A stretch of DNA of 8,875 nt from Cytophagales bacterium (GTDB lineage: Bacteria; Bacteroidota; Bacteroidia; Cytophagales; Cyclobacteriaceae): contig JAGUUF010000139.1 in the NCBI GenBank assembly GCA_020063545.1, forward strand, positions 1-8,875. The letters run 5' to 3'. Of this stretch, positions 1 through 7,137 are shown piece after piece; the first letter of the stretch is position 1; the number at the start of each line of letters is the position of its first letter. The position numbers were made by a program, and so were the translations under genes. The notes beneath the pieces were generated by a model that was given only the letters and a program-made list of their open reading frames with translations, ran no database searches and was not told the origin of the DNA.

Positions 1-138
1 ACGCAATTGCGCTTTGCTGGCATTTGTTAGTACACCGGCAAGCGTAGGGTTATCGGGGTCAACAACCGGGTCAATTTCACAGGCAGTCTGGGTAAACAGT
101 ACCAGGCTGATTGCTATAAGTAATACTTTTAGTTTCAT
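1..138 (-). CDS. SusD/RagB-like outer-membrane lipoprotein, N-terminal part only (runs off the left edge)
   Basis: An ATG at 138 opens a frame that stays open to the window edge, giving 46 residues. The protein starts with a short basic segment (MKLK), a hydrophobic stretch, and a cysteine at residue 20 in the context TQTAC. This looks like a relaxed Bacteroidota lipobox, and acidic residues (CEID...D) follow the cysteine, as often seen in surface-exposed lipoproteins. The mature N-terminus (DPDNPTLAGVLTNASKAQLR) resembles the start of RagB/SusD-like proteins. The gene begins 18 bp after the stop of the SusC-type gene on the same strand, which is the standard susC-susD order. SusD-family proteins cap the SusC barrel on the cell surface and help bind substrate. 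No Shine-Dalgarno sequence is seen; the spacer is AT-rich. The family call rests on context plus a short N-terminus, so another lipoprotein is possible. Confidence 0.75.
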   Translation of the reverse strand, partial: MKLKVLLIAISLVLFTQTACEIDPVVDPDNPTLAGVLTNASKAQLR

Positions 139-156
139 TTTGATTGAATTTAATAT

Positions 157-1503
157 TTAAAAGTCAACAGTCAGGTGAAAGAAAAACCTCCGCGAACTCG
201 GATAAGGAGTAACCTCTACGTTCGAGTTAATGGGCTGCGCCCCAAAGTTGGATACTTCAGGATCATAACTTCCGTACTTGGTTGATACCAGGATGTTATT
301 TCCGGAAAAACCAATTTTAACATTACTGATAGATCCATTAAACCAGGTTGAGGTTAGCGACTTTGGTATATTATAGTAAAGCCCCACCTCACGAAGTTTG
401 AGATAAGTCGCGTCCTGAATGTAGGTTGACGGTACGCGACCCTGGCCTGTACCCACCCAATCCAACAAACGGCCTAATCCAAATACAAGTCCATCGCCAT
501 CCGGATCGTTCATATACCCTTGAGTTGATCCTCCATCATCCCACAGAAGGGCTGACAGGTTGATGTTATCACCTCCCTTTTTATAATGCAGCAGGAACGA
601 GAATTCAAAATTCTTTAAAAAGGTAATTGAGTTATACCATGACAGGTCATAGTCGGCCTGGCGATCGCCAATAACGCGTACACCCGGTACGGGGGTTGGA
701 TTGTCCACATCAACAGGGGTTCCGACAATCGTTGTTGGTGAATATCCCTTGGCAATTATATACGTACCGAGTGCGGTTCCGAATCCACCAAAGGTGTAGG
801 CCGGTATTTGTAAATCCGTTATCTCGGCCTTATTTTTCCACCAGGCTACGCGGGTAAACCAGTTAATGGAACTGTTGCTTACCGGGGTAGCACCAAGGGC
901 AAGTTCAATGCCCTTGTTTTGCAGATCGGCACCATTGGTAGCAATGGCAGTAATACCAGTTGACTCGGCCGGTACAAGGTCAATGATCAGATCATTTACG
1001 TTTTTAATATAGTAACTGGCTTCCAGCGAAATTTTATTGTTTAAGAAACCCGCATCAACGCCAAATTCGAGTTCGTTTGCAATTTCCGGTTTAAGGTTAG
1101 GGTCAACATCGCGCGTACCCACCTGAAATCCTATTTCACCTCCGATTAGCTGTGAATTCATTACAACAAATGTGCGGTTGTATAATGGTAAGCCACCCGA
1201 TTGACCAAAGGCCATTCTTACTTTTAACTGGTTAACCTGGTCAATGCTCCAGAAACTAAAATTTGAGATGTTGGCCGCAACCGAACCTTTATAGAAGGTG
1301 TAAAATTTATCCTGATCAAGGTTTAACGTTGATTTGTCAAGGCGTAAACCTAACGTGCCAATTATCTTGTCGCCCCAGTTAACTTCTTGCTGTGCATAAA
1401 TACCCACATCAGAAGTCTTCTGGTTAATCTGCGACATGTTTGATACAACCTGGGCATACGCCAGGTTGCTTTGACCACCGTTAAGGCCCTGACCCCTTAT
1501 CAA
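157..1503 (-). CDS. C-terminal beta-barrel piece of an interrupted SusC-type TonB-linked outer-membrane protein
   Basis: This 448-residue frame lies in the same reading frame as the N-terminal piece at 1567-3192. The two are separated only by one TAG codon and 21 further open codons, and the sequence reads through naturally (FNAT-stop-GATTFTTQAGAVRLNQDSKYQ-LIRGQG). It holds the rest of the TonB-dependent receptor barrel. Recognisable features are strand-turn patterns, a segment typical of SusC barrels (KLKVRMAFGQSGGLPLYNR), a region like LKPEIANELEFGVDAGFLNNKISLEASYY, and a terminal strand ending in phenylalanine (FHLTVDF), as expected for insertion by the BAM machinery. The left start at 1503 is a TTG and is only formal; the first ATG is at 1437. 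With no signal peptide or plug, this piece cannot function as a separate protein. It is best treated as the 3' part of a broken gene unless the stop is an assembly error or is suppressed. Confidence 0.8.
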   Translation of the reverse strand: MIRGQGLNGGQSNLAYAQVVSNMSQINQKTSDVGIYAQQEVNWGDKIIGTLGLRLDKSTLNLDQDKFYTFYKGSVAANISNFSFWSIDQVNQLKVRMAFGQSGGLPLYNRTFVVMNSQLIGGEIGFQVGTRDVDPNLKPEIANELEFGVDAGFLNNKISLEASYYIKNVNDLIIDLVPAESTGITAIATNGADLQNKGIELALGATPVSNSSINWFTRVAWWKNKAEITDLQIPAYTFGGFGTALGTYIIAKGYSPTTIVGTPVDVDNPTPVPGVRVIGDRQADYDLSWYNSITFLKNFEFSFLLHYKKGGDNINLSALLWDDGGSTQGYMNDPDGDGLVFGLGRLLDWVGTGQGRVPSTYIQDATYLKLREVGLYYNIPKSLTSTWFNGSISNVKIGFSGNNILVSTKYGSYDPEVSNFGAQPINSNVEVTPYPSSRRFFFHLTVDF

Positions 1504-1566
1504 CTGATACTTTGAATCTTGGTTTAGCCGAACTGCGCCTGCCTGCGTAGTGAAAGTGGTAGCGCC

Positions 1567-1569
1567 CTA
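1567..1569 (-). other. In-frame premature TAG stop inside the SusC-type gene
   Basis: Codon 542 of the gene reads TAG on the minus strand. The frame stays open on both sides, from 3192 down to the natural TAA at 157-159, so one substitution explains the break and no frameshift is needed. TAG also ends the Nudix, ferritin and aconitase genes in this window at their expected C-termini, which argues against TAG being reassigned to an amino acid in this genome. Confidence 0.9.
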
Positions 1570-3192
1570 TGTAGCGTTGAAAACCAAAAATCCCTGGATG
1601 TTGGAGTTTAAGTCATTCTGGTTACCGTAAATAACGTCACCGGGATTTGGAAGCGCGCGCTGGTGTTGCAAGATCTCGGGCATGTACACTTTTGTATTTG
1701 CACCCATGTAATCAACCCCGCCATTCAATATGAATTTCAGGTCGTAGTTTGGCTTTTGCAAAATACCAATGCTCAGGTTACCGGCTGTTATGAACCGGTT
1801 TATGAACTGATTATTTTCGGCCAAATCCCTGATGGCAAACGGATTATCATTAAAGTCTGGATTATCCGGATAGTTTCCGTTGGCATCGGGTTTCAGGTTA
1901 CGGTACGAGCGGGTATAGGCAATGGCGTACCCAAGGCTTCCGCCCGTATTGTTTTGGTTACCTGTAAACCCGCGTTGATTGTCAGTTTTAACATAATTGG
2001 TATTTATACCGAGCTTTATCCTATCAGAAACAGTGTGGTCAATATTGGCCCGTATAGAATATCGCTTAAACCCGGTGTGCTTGATAATACCATCCTCATC
2101 CTGAAGGCCACCCGAAACAAAGAAAGAAGTCTTTTCATTTCCACCCGTAACATTTATTTGCGTGTTGGTAAGAAAAGCAGTTTCACCATACATTTCTTTT
2201 TCAAGATCAAGGTTACGACCTTCAGCTATGGCTTGATTAAGCGCAGCCACTTCGGCCGGAATAGCAGCAACATTACCCAGGTATTCAGTTTGATAATAAA
2301 CAACTTTGTCCTCGTTCCATGGCTCATAAAAATTCAGGTTCTGAGCTTTGGCAAAACCCAAATCCTGGCTGAATGAAACTTTTGTTTTTCCCTGCTTGCC
2401 TTTTTTAGTGGTAATAATTACCACACCGGCATTTGCCCGTGTTCCATAGATTGCGGCCGCTGAGGGTCCTTTAAGTACCTCCACCCGCTCTACATCATCC
2501 GGATTTAAATCGGCCAGACGGTTTGCAGCATCATCCTGGTTGCTGGTGTTGGATCCGGCTCCCGCCTGGTTTGCTTCCGATCGCCCGTTACGAATAGCAG
2601 AGTTATTCATATACACGCCATCAATAATATACAACGGCTGTGATGCCCCCGCGCCAAGGGTGGTTATTCCCCTGAAATTCACATTTACACCGCCACCCGG
2701 AGCCCCGCTGTTCGAGTTCATGTTTACACCCGTCATTTTGCCATACAGCGCGTAGTCAAGTGTTTGCGGATTTGTTGTGCCCATTAACTCTTTTCCATCA
2801 ACGCTCACAACGGCATTTGCCAGGTTGGTTCGTTTAACTGTTGTTGCCAAACCGGAAATAACAACTTCTTCAAGGCTGGTAACGTCTTCTTCCAGCACCA
2901 CATTTACATTGGTAACCGAAGTGCTCACCTGGACCTCGGCAGTCCGGTAACCGATAAAGGATACCTGAAGGGTTGCCGGACTGGTTGGAACATTCAATGT
3001 GAAAGCTCCGTTGATGTTCGTGATTGTACCCTGCGAGGTTCCTTTAACAACAACGTTTACTCCTGCCATACCATCACCGGTACGGCTGTCTTTTACTGTT
3101 CCGCTTACGGAATAGTTTTGCGCGAGAGAATAACCCATTGCCAGCAACAGCAGCAGAAGGGTTACCCCCGATTTTTGGTAATTTTTCATCAT
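1567..3192 (-). CDS. SusC/RagA-type TonB-linked outer-membrane protein, N-terminal piece ending at a premature TAG
   Basis: The frame encodes 541 residues. A signal peptide occupies about residues 1-25 (hydrophobic LLLLLLAMGYSLAQ). A carboxypeptidase-regulatory-like beta domain follows at about 27-102 (VSGTVKDSRTG...GVNVVVKGT...LQVSFIGY). Next is a short EEVVISG segment at 108-114, then a plug domain at about 120-265 that carries PLYIIDGVY at 186-194 and the SusC hallmark DVERVEVLKGPSAAAIYG at 233-250. The first barrel strands follow. These proteins import large substrates such as glycans or peptides across the outer membrane using TonB energy, with a SusD partner; the substrate cannot be read from the sequence. 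Family members are about 1,000 residues long, and this frame plus the downstream piece would give about 1,010. The ATG at 3192 is directly followed by a second ATG at 3189, so either may be the start. Alone, this piece would be an incomplete barrel and is probably non-functional. Confidence 0.88.
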   Translation of the reverse strand: MMKNYQKSGVTLLLLLLAMGYSLAQNYSVSGTVKDSRTGDGMAGVNVVVKGTSQGTITNINGAFTLNVPTSPATLQVSFIGYRTAEVQVSTSVTNVNVVLEEDVTSLEEVVISGLATTVKRTNLANAVVSVDGKELMGTTNPQTLDYALYGKMTGVNMNSNSGAPGGGVNVNFRGITTLGAGASQPLYIIDGVYMNNSAIRNGRSEANQAGAGSNTSNQDDAANRLADLNPDDVERVEVLKGPSAAAIYGTRANAGVVIITTKKGKQGKTKVSFSQDLGFAKAQNLNFYEPWNEDKVVYYQTEYLGNVAAIPAEVAALNQAIAEGRNLDLEKEMYGETAFLTNTQINVTGGNEKTSFFVSGGLQDEDGIIKHTGFKRYSIRANIDHTVSDRIKLGINTNYVKTDNQRGFTGNQNNTGGSLGYAIAYTRSYRNLKPDANGNYPDNPDFNDNPFAIRDLAENNQFINRFITAGNLSIGILQKPNYDLKFILNGGVDYMGANTKVYMPEILQHQRALPNPGDVIYGNQNDLNSNIQGFLVFNAT

Positions 3193-3243
3193 AATCAGTT
3201 TGGTTTAGGCTGAAAATTAGAGCACGGATTTTCCGCACCTTAC

Positions 3244-3251
3244 CAAATCTA
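3244..3251 (-). promoter_or_regulatory. Candidate -7 promoter box (TAGATTTG) for the SusC/SusD operon
   Basis: The minus strand reads TAGATTTG here, an exact match to the Bacteroidota -7 consensus TAnnTTTG. It lies about 51 bp upstream of the SusC ATG, inside the divergent intergenic region shared with the Nudix gene. No clear TTTG -33 box sits at the usual 19-21 bp spacing, so the call is tentative. Confidence 0.4.
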
Positions 3252-3321
3252 CAAAAGAAAATAATGCACTATTTTGTTAACCTTCAGTAAAGTTTCGATA
3301 AAATTCAGATTTAGTGGTTTT

Positions 3322-3954
3322 ATGGATTTAGGGCACTTTTCCGATAAACTTAACAAGCGTTTGGTAGAGAATTTACCCGGCCCCCTTGCCCACGAACCCC
3401 TTAGGGCTAAACCCGTAGGCAACACCATTCCCAGGTTCGAGCATAAACTGCCGCCAAAGCCCGGCAGCGTTTTAATCCTGCTGTGCCCGCAGGAAGACAC
3501 CTTTATCTTTCCGCTCATTAAGCGGCCCGATTATTCCGGCCTCCACAGCGGCCAGGTAAGTTTTCCGGGAGGGAAAGCCGAGGCAGGTGAAACCCCGGTA
3601 GAAACCGCCTTGCGCGAAGCGCACGAAGAAATCGGTATTGACCCCGCACACGTTACGGTAGCCGGTATGCTCAGCAACTTTTTTGTGGTGCCCAGTAATT
3701 TCATGGTTACCCCTGTGGTCGGAATCACGGAATCATCGGTATCCTTCCGGCCCGATCAGCATGAGGTGGTGAGGATACTGTACGGTAAACTTTCCGACAT
3801 ACTGCCCGATAATGCCGTGAAATCAAAAGAAATCCTGGTAGCAAACCGGTACACCATGCTGGCCCCGCATTTTGAAATTGATGGTGAGGTTGTGTGGGGC
3901 GCCACCGCCATGATGTTGAATGAGTTCAGGATGGTGCTCCGTGATGTGCTTTAG
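3322..3954 (+). CDS. Nudix hydrolase, CoA pyrophosphatase (NudL) type
   Basis: With the ATG at 3322 the protein has 210 residues, close to the size of NudL-type enzymes. The frame extends upstream to a TTG at 3274, but the extra 16 residues do not look like family sequence, so the ATG is preferred. The Nudix box spans residues 84-106 and matches G-x5-E-x7-REUxEExGU fully, with the metal-binding glutamates of REAHEEIGI. It is preceded by LHSGQVSFPGG (74-84), the segment typical of the CoA pyrophosphatase subgroup, and followed by VPSNFMVTPVVG (123-134), also typical. The family cleaves coenzyme A (or acyl-CoA) to 4'-phosphopantetheine and 3',5'-ADP using Mg or Mn, and is cytoplasmic. The gene is divergent from the SusC gene and convergent with the ferritin gene, with 9 bp between stop codons. 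The exact substrate is inferred from the subgroup motif. Confidence 0.88.
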   Translation: MDLGHFSDKLNKRLVENLPGPLAHEPLRAKPVGNTIPRFEHKLPPKPGSVLILLCPQEDTFIFPLIKRPDYSGLHSGQVSFPGGKAEAGETPVETALREAHEEIGIDPAHVTVAGMLSNFFVVPSNFMVTPVVGITESSVSFRPDQHEVVRILYGKLSDILPDNAVKSKEILVANRYTMLAPHFEIDGEVVWGATAMMLNEFRMVLRDVL

Positions 3955-3963
3955 GTCTTATCT

Positions 3964-4515
3964 CTAAACAGGCTTACCCGACACTTTTGACGCGTACATT
4001 TCTAACTTCCCGATTTCCTGGTCAATCATCCATAAGCCAACGCCTTCTTCGCCAATCAGGTCGAACAGTTCAACGGCCCTGCGTGCAAGGGTCTCTTCTT
4101 CGCGTTGCTCCATCACGTACCACTGCAGAAAGTTAAACGTGGCAAAGTCTTTAATTTTAAAGCAATGGTCAACAATGCTGTTGATGGACTTGGTTACCTC
4201 GAGTTCGTGGTTCAGCACGGTTTCAAAAACCTCGCGCAGGTTTTTAAAGGTATGTTTAATTTTTGTGATTTCGGGCTGAAGCCCGTGACCTCCGGCTGTA
4301 TTCACATAATGAATTAGTTTGAGCATGTGCATCCGCTCTTCATCAGAATGCTTAAACAAAAACTGCGAAGAGGTTTCGTAGCCTTTTGTTTCGCACCACG
4401 AGCCCATGGACAGGTAAGCTGCTGCCGACTTGCCCTCCATCACAATCTGCTTGTTTAAAAGCGCCTCGGTTTCTTTGGTGAGCGACCGGGCCGGGGTAAC
4501 AATTTGTTGCTTCAT
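3964..4515 (-). CDS. ftnA: FtnA-type bacterial ferritin (iron storage)
   Basis: The 183-residue protein is a four-helix-bundle ferritin. Ferroxidase-centre ligands are all present: Glu27, Glu60, His63 (EERMH), Glu104, Gln137 and Glu140 (EQREEE). Tyr34 is also present, and so are the residues matching the third iron site (Glu59, Glu136, Glu139, Glu140). These positions are offset by exactly ten from E. coli FtnA, because this protein has a slightly longer N-terminus (MKQQIVTPARSLTKE). The family assembles 24-subunit cytoplasmic shells that oxidise Fe(II) and store it as a ferric mineral. There is no haem-ligand feature suggesting bacterioferritin. The gene starts 12 bp after the aconitase stop on the same strand, so the two are very likely cotranscribed. 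No Shine-Dalgarno sequence precedes the ATG, which is usual in Bacteroidota. It ends 9 bp from the convergent Nudix stop, with no room for a dedicated terminator. Confidence 0.95.
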   Translation of the reverse strand: MKQQIVTPARSLTKETEALLNKQIVMEGKSAAAYLSMGSWCETKGYETSSQFLFKHSDEERMHMLKLIHYVNTAGGHGLQPEITKIKHTFKNLREVFETVLNHELEVTKSINSIVDHCFKIKDFATFNFLQWYVMEQREEETLARRAVELFDLIGEEGVGLWMIDQEIGKLEMYASKVSGKPV

Positions 4516-4527
4516 GGTTTTAATGGT

Positions 4528-6963
4528 CTAACGTCTCTTTTTCTTTGCGGCCGCTTTCGTTGCAGCCTTTTTCGGCTTGGCTGCTTTTTTACTTTTTTTG
4601 GCCGATACCTTTTTTGCCGGCTTCTTCTTTGCCGGTTTTTTTCTTGCCGTAACTTTCTTAGCGGCTTTTTTAGGTGCGGCTTTCTTTTTCTTCACGGCAC
4701 CGGCAATCTGGCGGGCCATCAGGTTAAGGGCCGAACCTGCCTTAAACCATTCTATCTGCCCCGCATTGTAGCTGTGGTTTACTTTAATGGTATCGGTGGT
4801 TCCGTTTTTATGCTTTAGCAGCAGGGTCAACGGTTTATCAGGAGCGAAGGAGGTAAGGTCAACAATATCAATGGTGTCGTCTTCCTGTATCTTGTCGTAG
4901 TCGGCTTCGTTGGCAAACGTAAGCGCCAGCATGCCTTGCTTCTTCAGGTTGGTTTCGTGGATGCGCGCAAAGGATTTAACCAGGATTACGCGTATGCCCA
5001 GGTGGCGTGGCTGCATGGCCGCATGTTCGCGCGAGGAACCTTCGCCATAGTTATGGTCGCCAACCACGATCGTGGGGATGCCTGCTGCCTTGTACGCGCG
5101 TTGCGTGGCCGGCACAGGTCCGTACTCACCGGTAAGCTGATTTTTTACGCTGTCGGTTTTGTCGTTGAAGTAATTCACGGCCCCGGTAAGGGTGTTGTTG
5201 CTGATGTTATCGAGGTGTCCGCGGAAGCGCAGCCACGGCCCGGCCATGGAAATATGGTCGGTGGTACATTTGCCCTTAGCTTTAATCAGCAGCTTCATGC
5301 CGGTAAGGTTTTTACCGTCCCACGGTGCAAACGGACTCAGTGCCTGCAGCCGGTTTGATTTCGGATCGATCTTTACCTTCACTTTGCTGCCGTCTTTGGC
5401 GGGGGCAAGGTAACCAGGGTCTTTCACGTCAAAGCCTTTAGGCGGAAACTCCACCCCGGTGGGTTCATCAAGTTTTACCGGCTTGCCTTCCTCATTAATC
5501 AGCGAATCATTAAGCGGGTTGAACGTAAGGTCGCCAGCAATGGCAAAGGCAGTGGTTATCTCCGGTGATGCCACAAACGCGTGGGTGTTGGGGTTGCCAT
5601 CGTTGCGCTTGGCGAAGTTGCGGTTAAACGAGGTGATGATGGAGTTTTTCCGGTTGGGGTCGTTGGTGTGGCGCGCCCATTGCCCGATGCACGGGCCGCA
5701 GGCGTTGGCAAGCACAACTCCGCCCATTTTTTCGAAAATGCCGAGGTAGCCATCGCGTTCAACCGTGTAGCGTACCTGTTCCGACCCGGGTGTAATGGTA
5801 AATTCAGCTTTGGCTTTCAGTTTCTTATCCACCGCCTGTTTCGCCAGCGAGGCCGAACGGGTAATGTCTTCGTACGAAGAATTTGTGCACGAACCGATTA
5901 GCCCCACTTCCAGTTGCTGCGGCCAGCCGTTCTTACGCACTTCATCGGCAAACTTCGAAACGGGTATGGCACGGTCGGGGGTGAAGGGACCGTTGATGTG
6001 CGGCTCGAGGGTGGAGAGATCAATTTCAATAACCTGGTCGAAATACCGGTCGGGGTTGGCATACACTTCCGGGTCGCCTGTTAAATGTTCTTTAACCTTA
6101 TCGGCCAGTGCCGCTACTTCCTTGCGGCCGGTACCGCGCAGGTACTGGGCCATCTTCTCATCGTAGCCGAAGGTGGAGGTAGTGGCGCCAATCTCAGCGC
6201 CCATGTTGCAGATGGTACCTTTGCCGGTGCACGACAGAGTTAACGCGCCCGGGCCGAAGTATTCCACGATGGCCCCGGTTCCGCCTTTTACGGTAAGGAT
6301 ACCGGCCACTTTCAGGATAACGTCTTTGGAGGAAGTCCACCCGCTGAGCTTGCCGGTTAATTTTACGCCAATCAGCTTCGGCCATTTCAGTTCCCACGGC
6401 ATGCCCGACATCACATCCACCGCATCGGCACCGCCAACACCGATGGCCACCATGCCGAGGCCCCCGGCATTTACCGTGTGCGAGTCGGTGCCAATCATCA
6501 TGCCACCGGGGAAGGCGTAGTTTTCCAGCACTACCTGGTGAATTATGCCGGCCCCGGGCTTCCAGAAGCCGATGCCGTACTTATTGGAAACCGACTCGAG
6601 GAAATTGAATACCTCACCGCTGGCGGTAAGCGATTCTTTAAGATCCTGCGCGGCACCGTTTTTTGCCAGGATCAGGTGGTCGCAGTGCACGGTAGAGGGC
6701 ACGCGTACTTTGGGTATGCCTGCCGACATGAACTGGAGCAGGGCCATCTGGGCGGTAGCGTCCTGCATGGCCACGCGGTCGGGCGCGAAGTTTACATACG
6801 ATTTCCCGCGCACAAAGTCTTCCAGCTTCTGGTCGCTGTGCAGGTGGGAAAACAGGATTTTTTCCGATAGGGTGAGGGGGCGGTTTACCGTTTTACGGGC
6901 TTTGGCAATGCGGCCGGGCAGCTCCCGGTAAACCTGCTTAATCATGTCAAGGTCGAATACCAT
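4528..6963 (-). CDS. acn: Aconitate hydratase, mitochondrial-type, with a lysine-rich C-terminal extension
   Basis: The first ~755 of 811 residues form a complete aconitase, the TCA-cycle enzyme that interconverts citrate and isocitrate with a 4Fe-4S cluster. Cluster cysteines are Cys359 (GSCTNSSYEDI), Cys422 and Cys425 (ANACGPCIGQ), only one residue off porcine mitochondrial aconitase numbering. Other active-site segments are intact: TVHCDHLI (91-98), GTDSHTVNAGG (158-168), FNRNFAKRND with Arg448 and Arg453, and GEGSSREHAA with Ser643 and Arg645. The swivel domain covers the C-terminal third and ends at about WFKAGSALNLMARQ. The start at 6963 gives MVFDLDMIKQVYRELPGR, a normal family N-terminus. 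After the usual end there is an extra Lys/Ala/Pro-rich tail (residues 758-811), unusual for this enzyme. Ferritin follows 12 bp downstream, suggesting an iron-linked operon. The enzyme call is near certain; the tail's role is unknown. Confidence 0.97.
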   Translation of the reverse strand: MVFDLDMIKQVYRELPGRIAKARKTVNRPLTLSEKILFSHLHSDQKLEDFVRGKSYVNFAPDRVAMQDATAQMALLQFMSAGIPKVRVPSTVHCDHLILAKNGAAQDLKESLTASGEVFNFLESVSNKYGIGFWKPGAGIIHQVVLENYAFPGGMMIGTDSHTVNAGGLGMVAIGVGGADAVDVMSGMPWELKWPKLIGVKLTGKLSGWTSSKDVILKVAGILTVKGGTGAIVEYFGPGALTLSCTGKGTICNMGAEIGATTSTFGYDEKMAQYLRGTGRKEVAALADKVKEHLTGDPEVYANPDRYFDQVIEIDLSTLEPHINGPFTPDRAIPVSKFADEVRKNGWPQQLEVGLIGSCTNSSYEDITRSASLAKQAVDKKLKAKAEFTITPGSEQVRYTVERDGYLGIFEKMGGVVLANACGPCIGQWARHTNDPNRKNSIITSFNRNFAKRNDGNPNTHAFVASPEITTAFAIAGDLTFNPLNDSLINEEGKPVKLDEPTGVEFPPKGFDVKDPGYLAPAKDGSKVKVKIDPKSNRLQALSPFAPWDGKNLTGMKLLIKAKGKCTTDHISMAGPWLRFRGHLDNISNNTLTGAVNYFNDKTDSVKNQLTGEYGPVPATQRAYKAAGIPTIVVGDHNYGEGSSREHAAMQPRHLGIRVILVKSFARIHETNLKKQGMLALTFANEADYDKIQEDDTIDIVDLTSFAPDKPLTLLLKHKNGTTDTIKVNHSYNAGQIEWFKAGSALNLMARQIAGAVKKKKAAPKKAAKKVTARKKPAKKKPAKKVSAKKSKKAAKPKKAATKAAAKKKRR
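4531..4692 (-). other. Histone H1-like Lys/Ala/Pro-rich tail encoded at the end of the aconitase gene
   Basis: Codons 758-811 encode 26 Lys, 3 Arg, 15 Ala, 4 Pro and six Val/Ser/Thr residues, with no acidic or aromatic residue. Short units such as AKKVSAKK, KPAKK and KKAA recur irregularly. AAA and AAG are both used for lysine and the alanine codons are mixed, so this is not a simple DNA slippage tract but looks maintained as protein sequence. Such tails resemble those of histone H1-like and HU-type proteins of bacteria and would be expected to be disordered and to bind nucleic acid. The tail is in frame with the whole enzyme and ends at TAG 4530-4528. Confidence 0.9.
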
Positions 6964-6984
6964 ATGCGTAGTTAATTAGACCCG

Positions 6985-6992
6985 CTAATCTA
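6985..6992 (-). promoter_or_regulatory. Weak candidate -7 box (TAGATTAG) for the aconitase-ferritin operon
   Basis: The minus strand reads TAGATTAG, one mismatch from the Bacteroidota TAnnTTTG box, 21 bp upstream of the aconitase ATG. No -33 TTTG is found at the proper spacing. The whole leader from 6964 to 7056 shows no other convincing promoter or operator. Confidence 0.22.
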
Positions 6993-7056
6993 CTAAGTAA
7001 TTGGGTTATTTGCGACCTGTACGTTTAGCCCTCAGAAAAAATGACAGGTTTATTCC

Positions 7057-7087
7057 AGTCCCCGTTGGGAGAGCTGCGGGGAAGGAA
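7057..7087 (+). repeat. Hairpin repeat, copy 1 (AGTCCCCGTTGGGAGA...CGGGGAAGGAA)
   Basis: This 31-bp segment shares its first 16 bases (AGTCCCCGTTGGGAGA) and its end (CTGCGGGGAAGGAA) with the segment at 8766-8797, in the same orientation. The differences are confined to the middle, at about one indel and one substitution. It contains CCC-GTT-GGG and a TCCCCG/CGGGGA inverted pair, but its longer outer stem is degenerate compared with copy 2. It lies between the aconitase gene and the end of the unknown gene at 7138. It has no T-tract on either strand, so it is not a standard intrinsic terminator. Confidence 0.75.
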
Positions 7088-7137
7088 ATACAAACAGTTT
7101 GAGGTAATTGACCAGCAACCCGACACCGGATTGCAGT

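Noticed and set aside
1567..1569. TAG as a recoded sense codon
   Set aside because: TAG terminates the Nudix, ferritin and aconitase genes in this same window at plausible C-termini.
1663..2376. Plus-strand open frame of 237 codons inside the SusC-type gene
   Set aside because: It is opposite the conserved plug and barrel coding sequence and its translation shows no family features.
3274..3321. Upstream TTG start for the Nudix gene
   Set aside because: The 16 extra residues do not resemble the family N-terminus, and the segment lies in the divergent promoter region; the ATG at 3322 gives a normal length.
4504..4818. Plus-strand open frames rich in Phe/Leu opposite the aconitase tail
   Set aside because: They are the antisense reading of the Lys/Ala-rich codons (AAA/AAG read as TTT/CTT), not a membrane protein gene.
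4936..6931. Several plus-strand and alternate-frame open frames of 64-140 codons across the aconitase gene
   Set aside because: All lie inside a well-supported aconitase coding region and encode no recognisable domain; they are compositional shadows.
7053..7092. Repeat copy 1 as an intrinsic terminator for the 7138-8520 gene or the aconitase region
   Set aside because: The hairpin has no following T-tract on either strand, and the same unit occurs at 8766-8797, where no gene ends.
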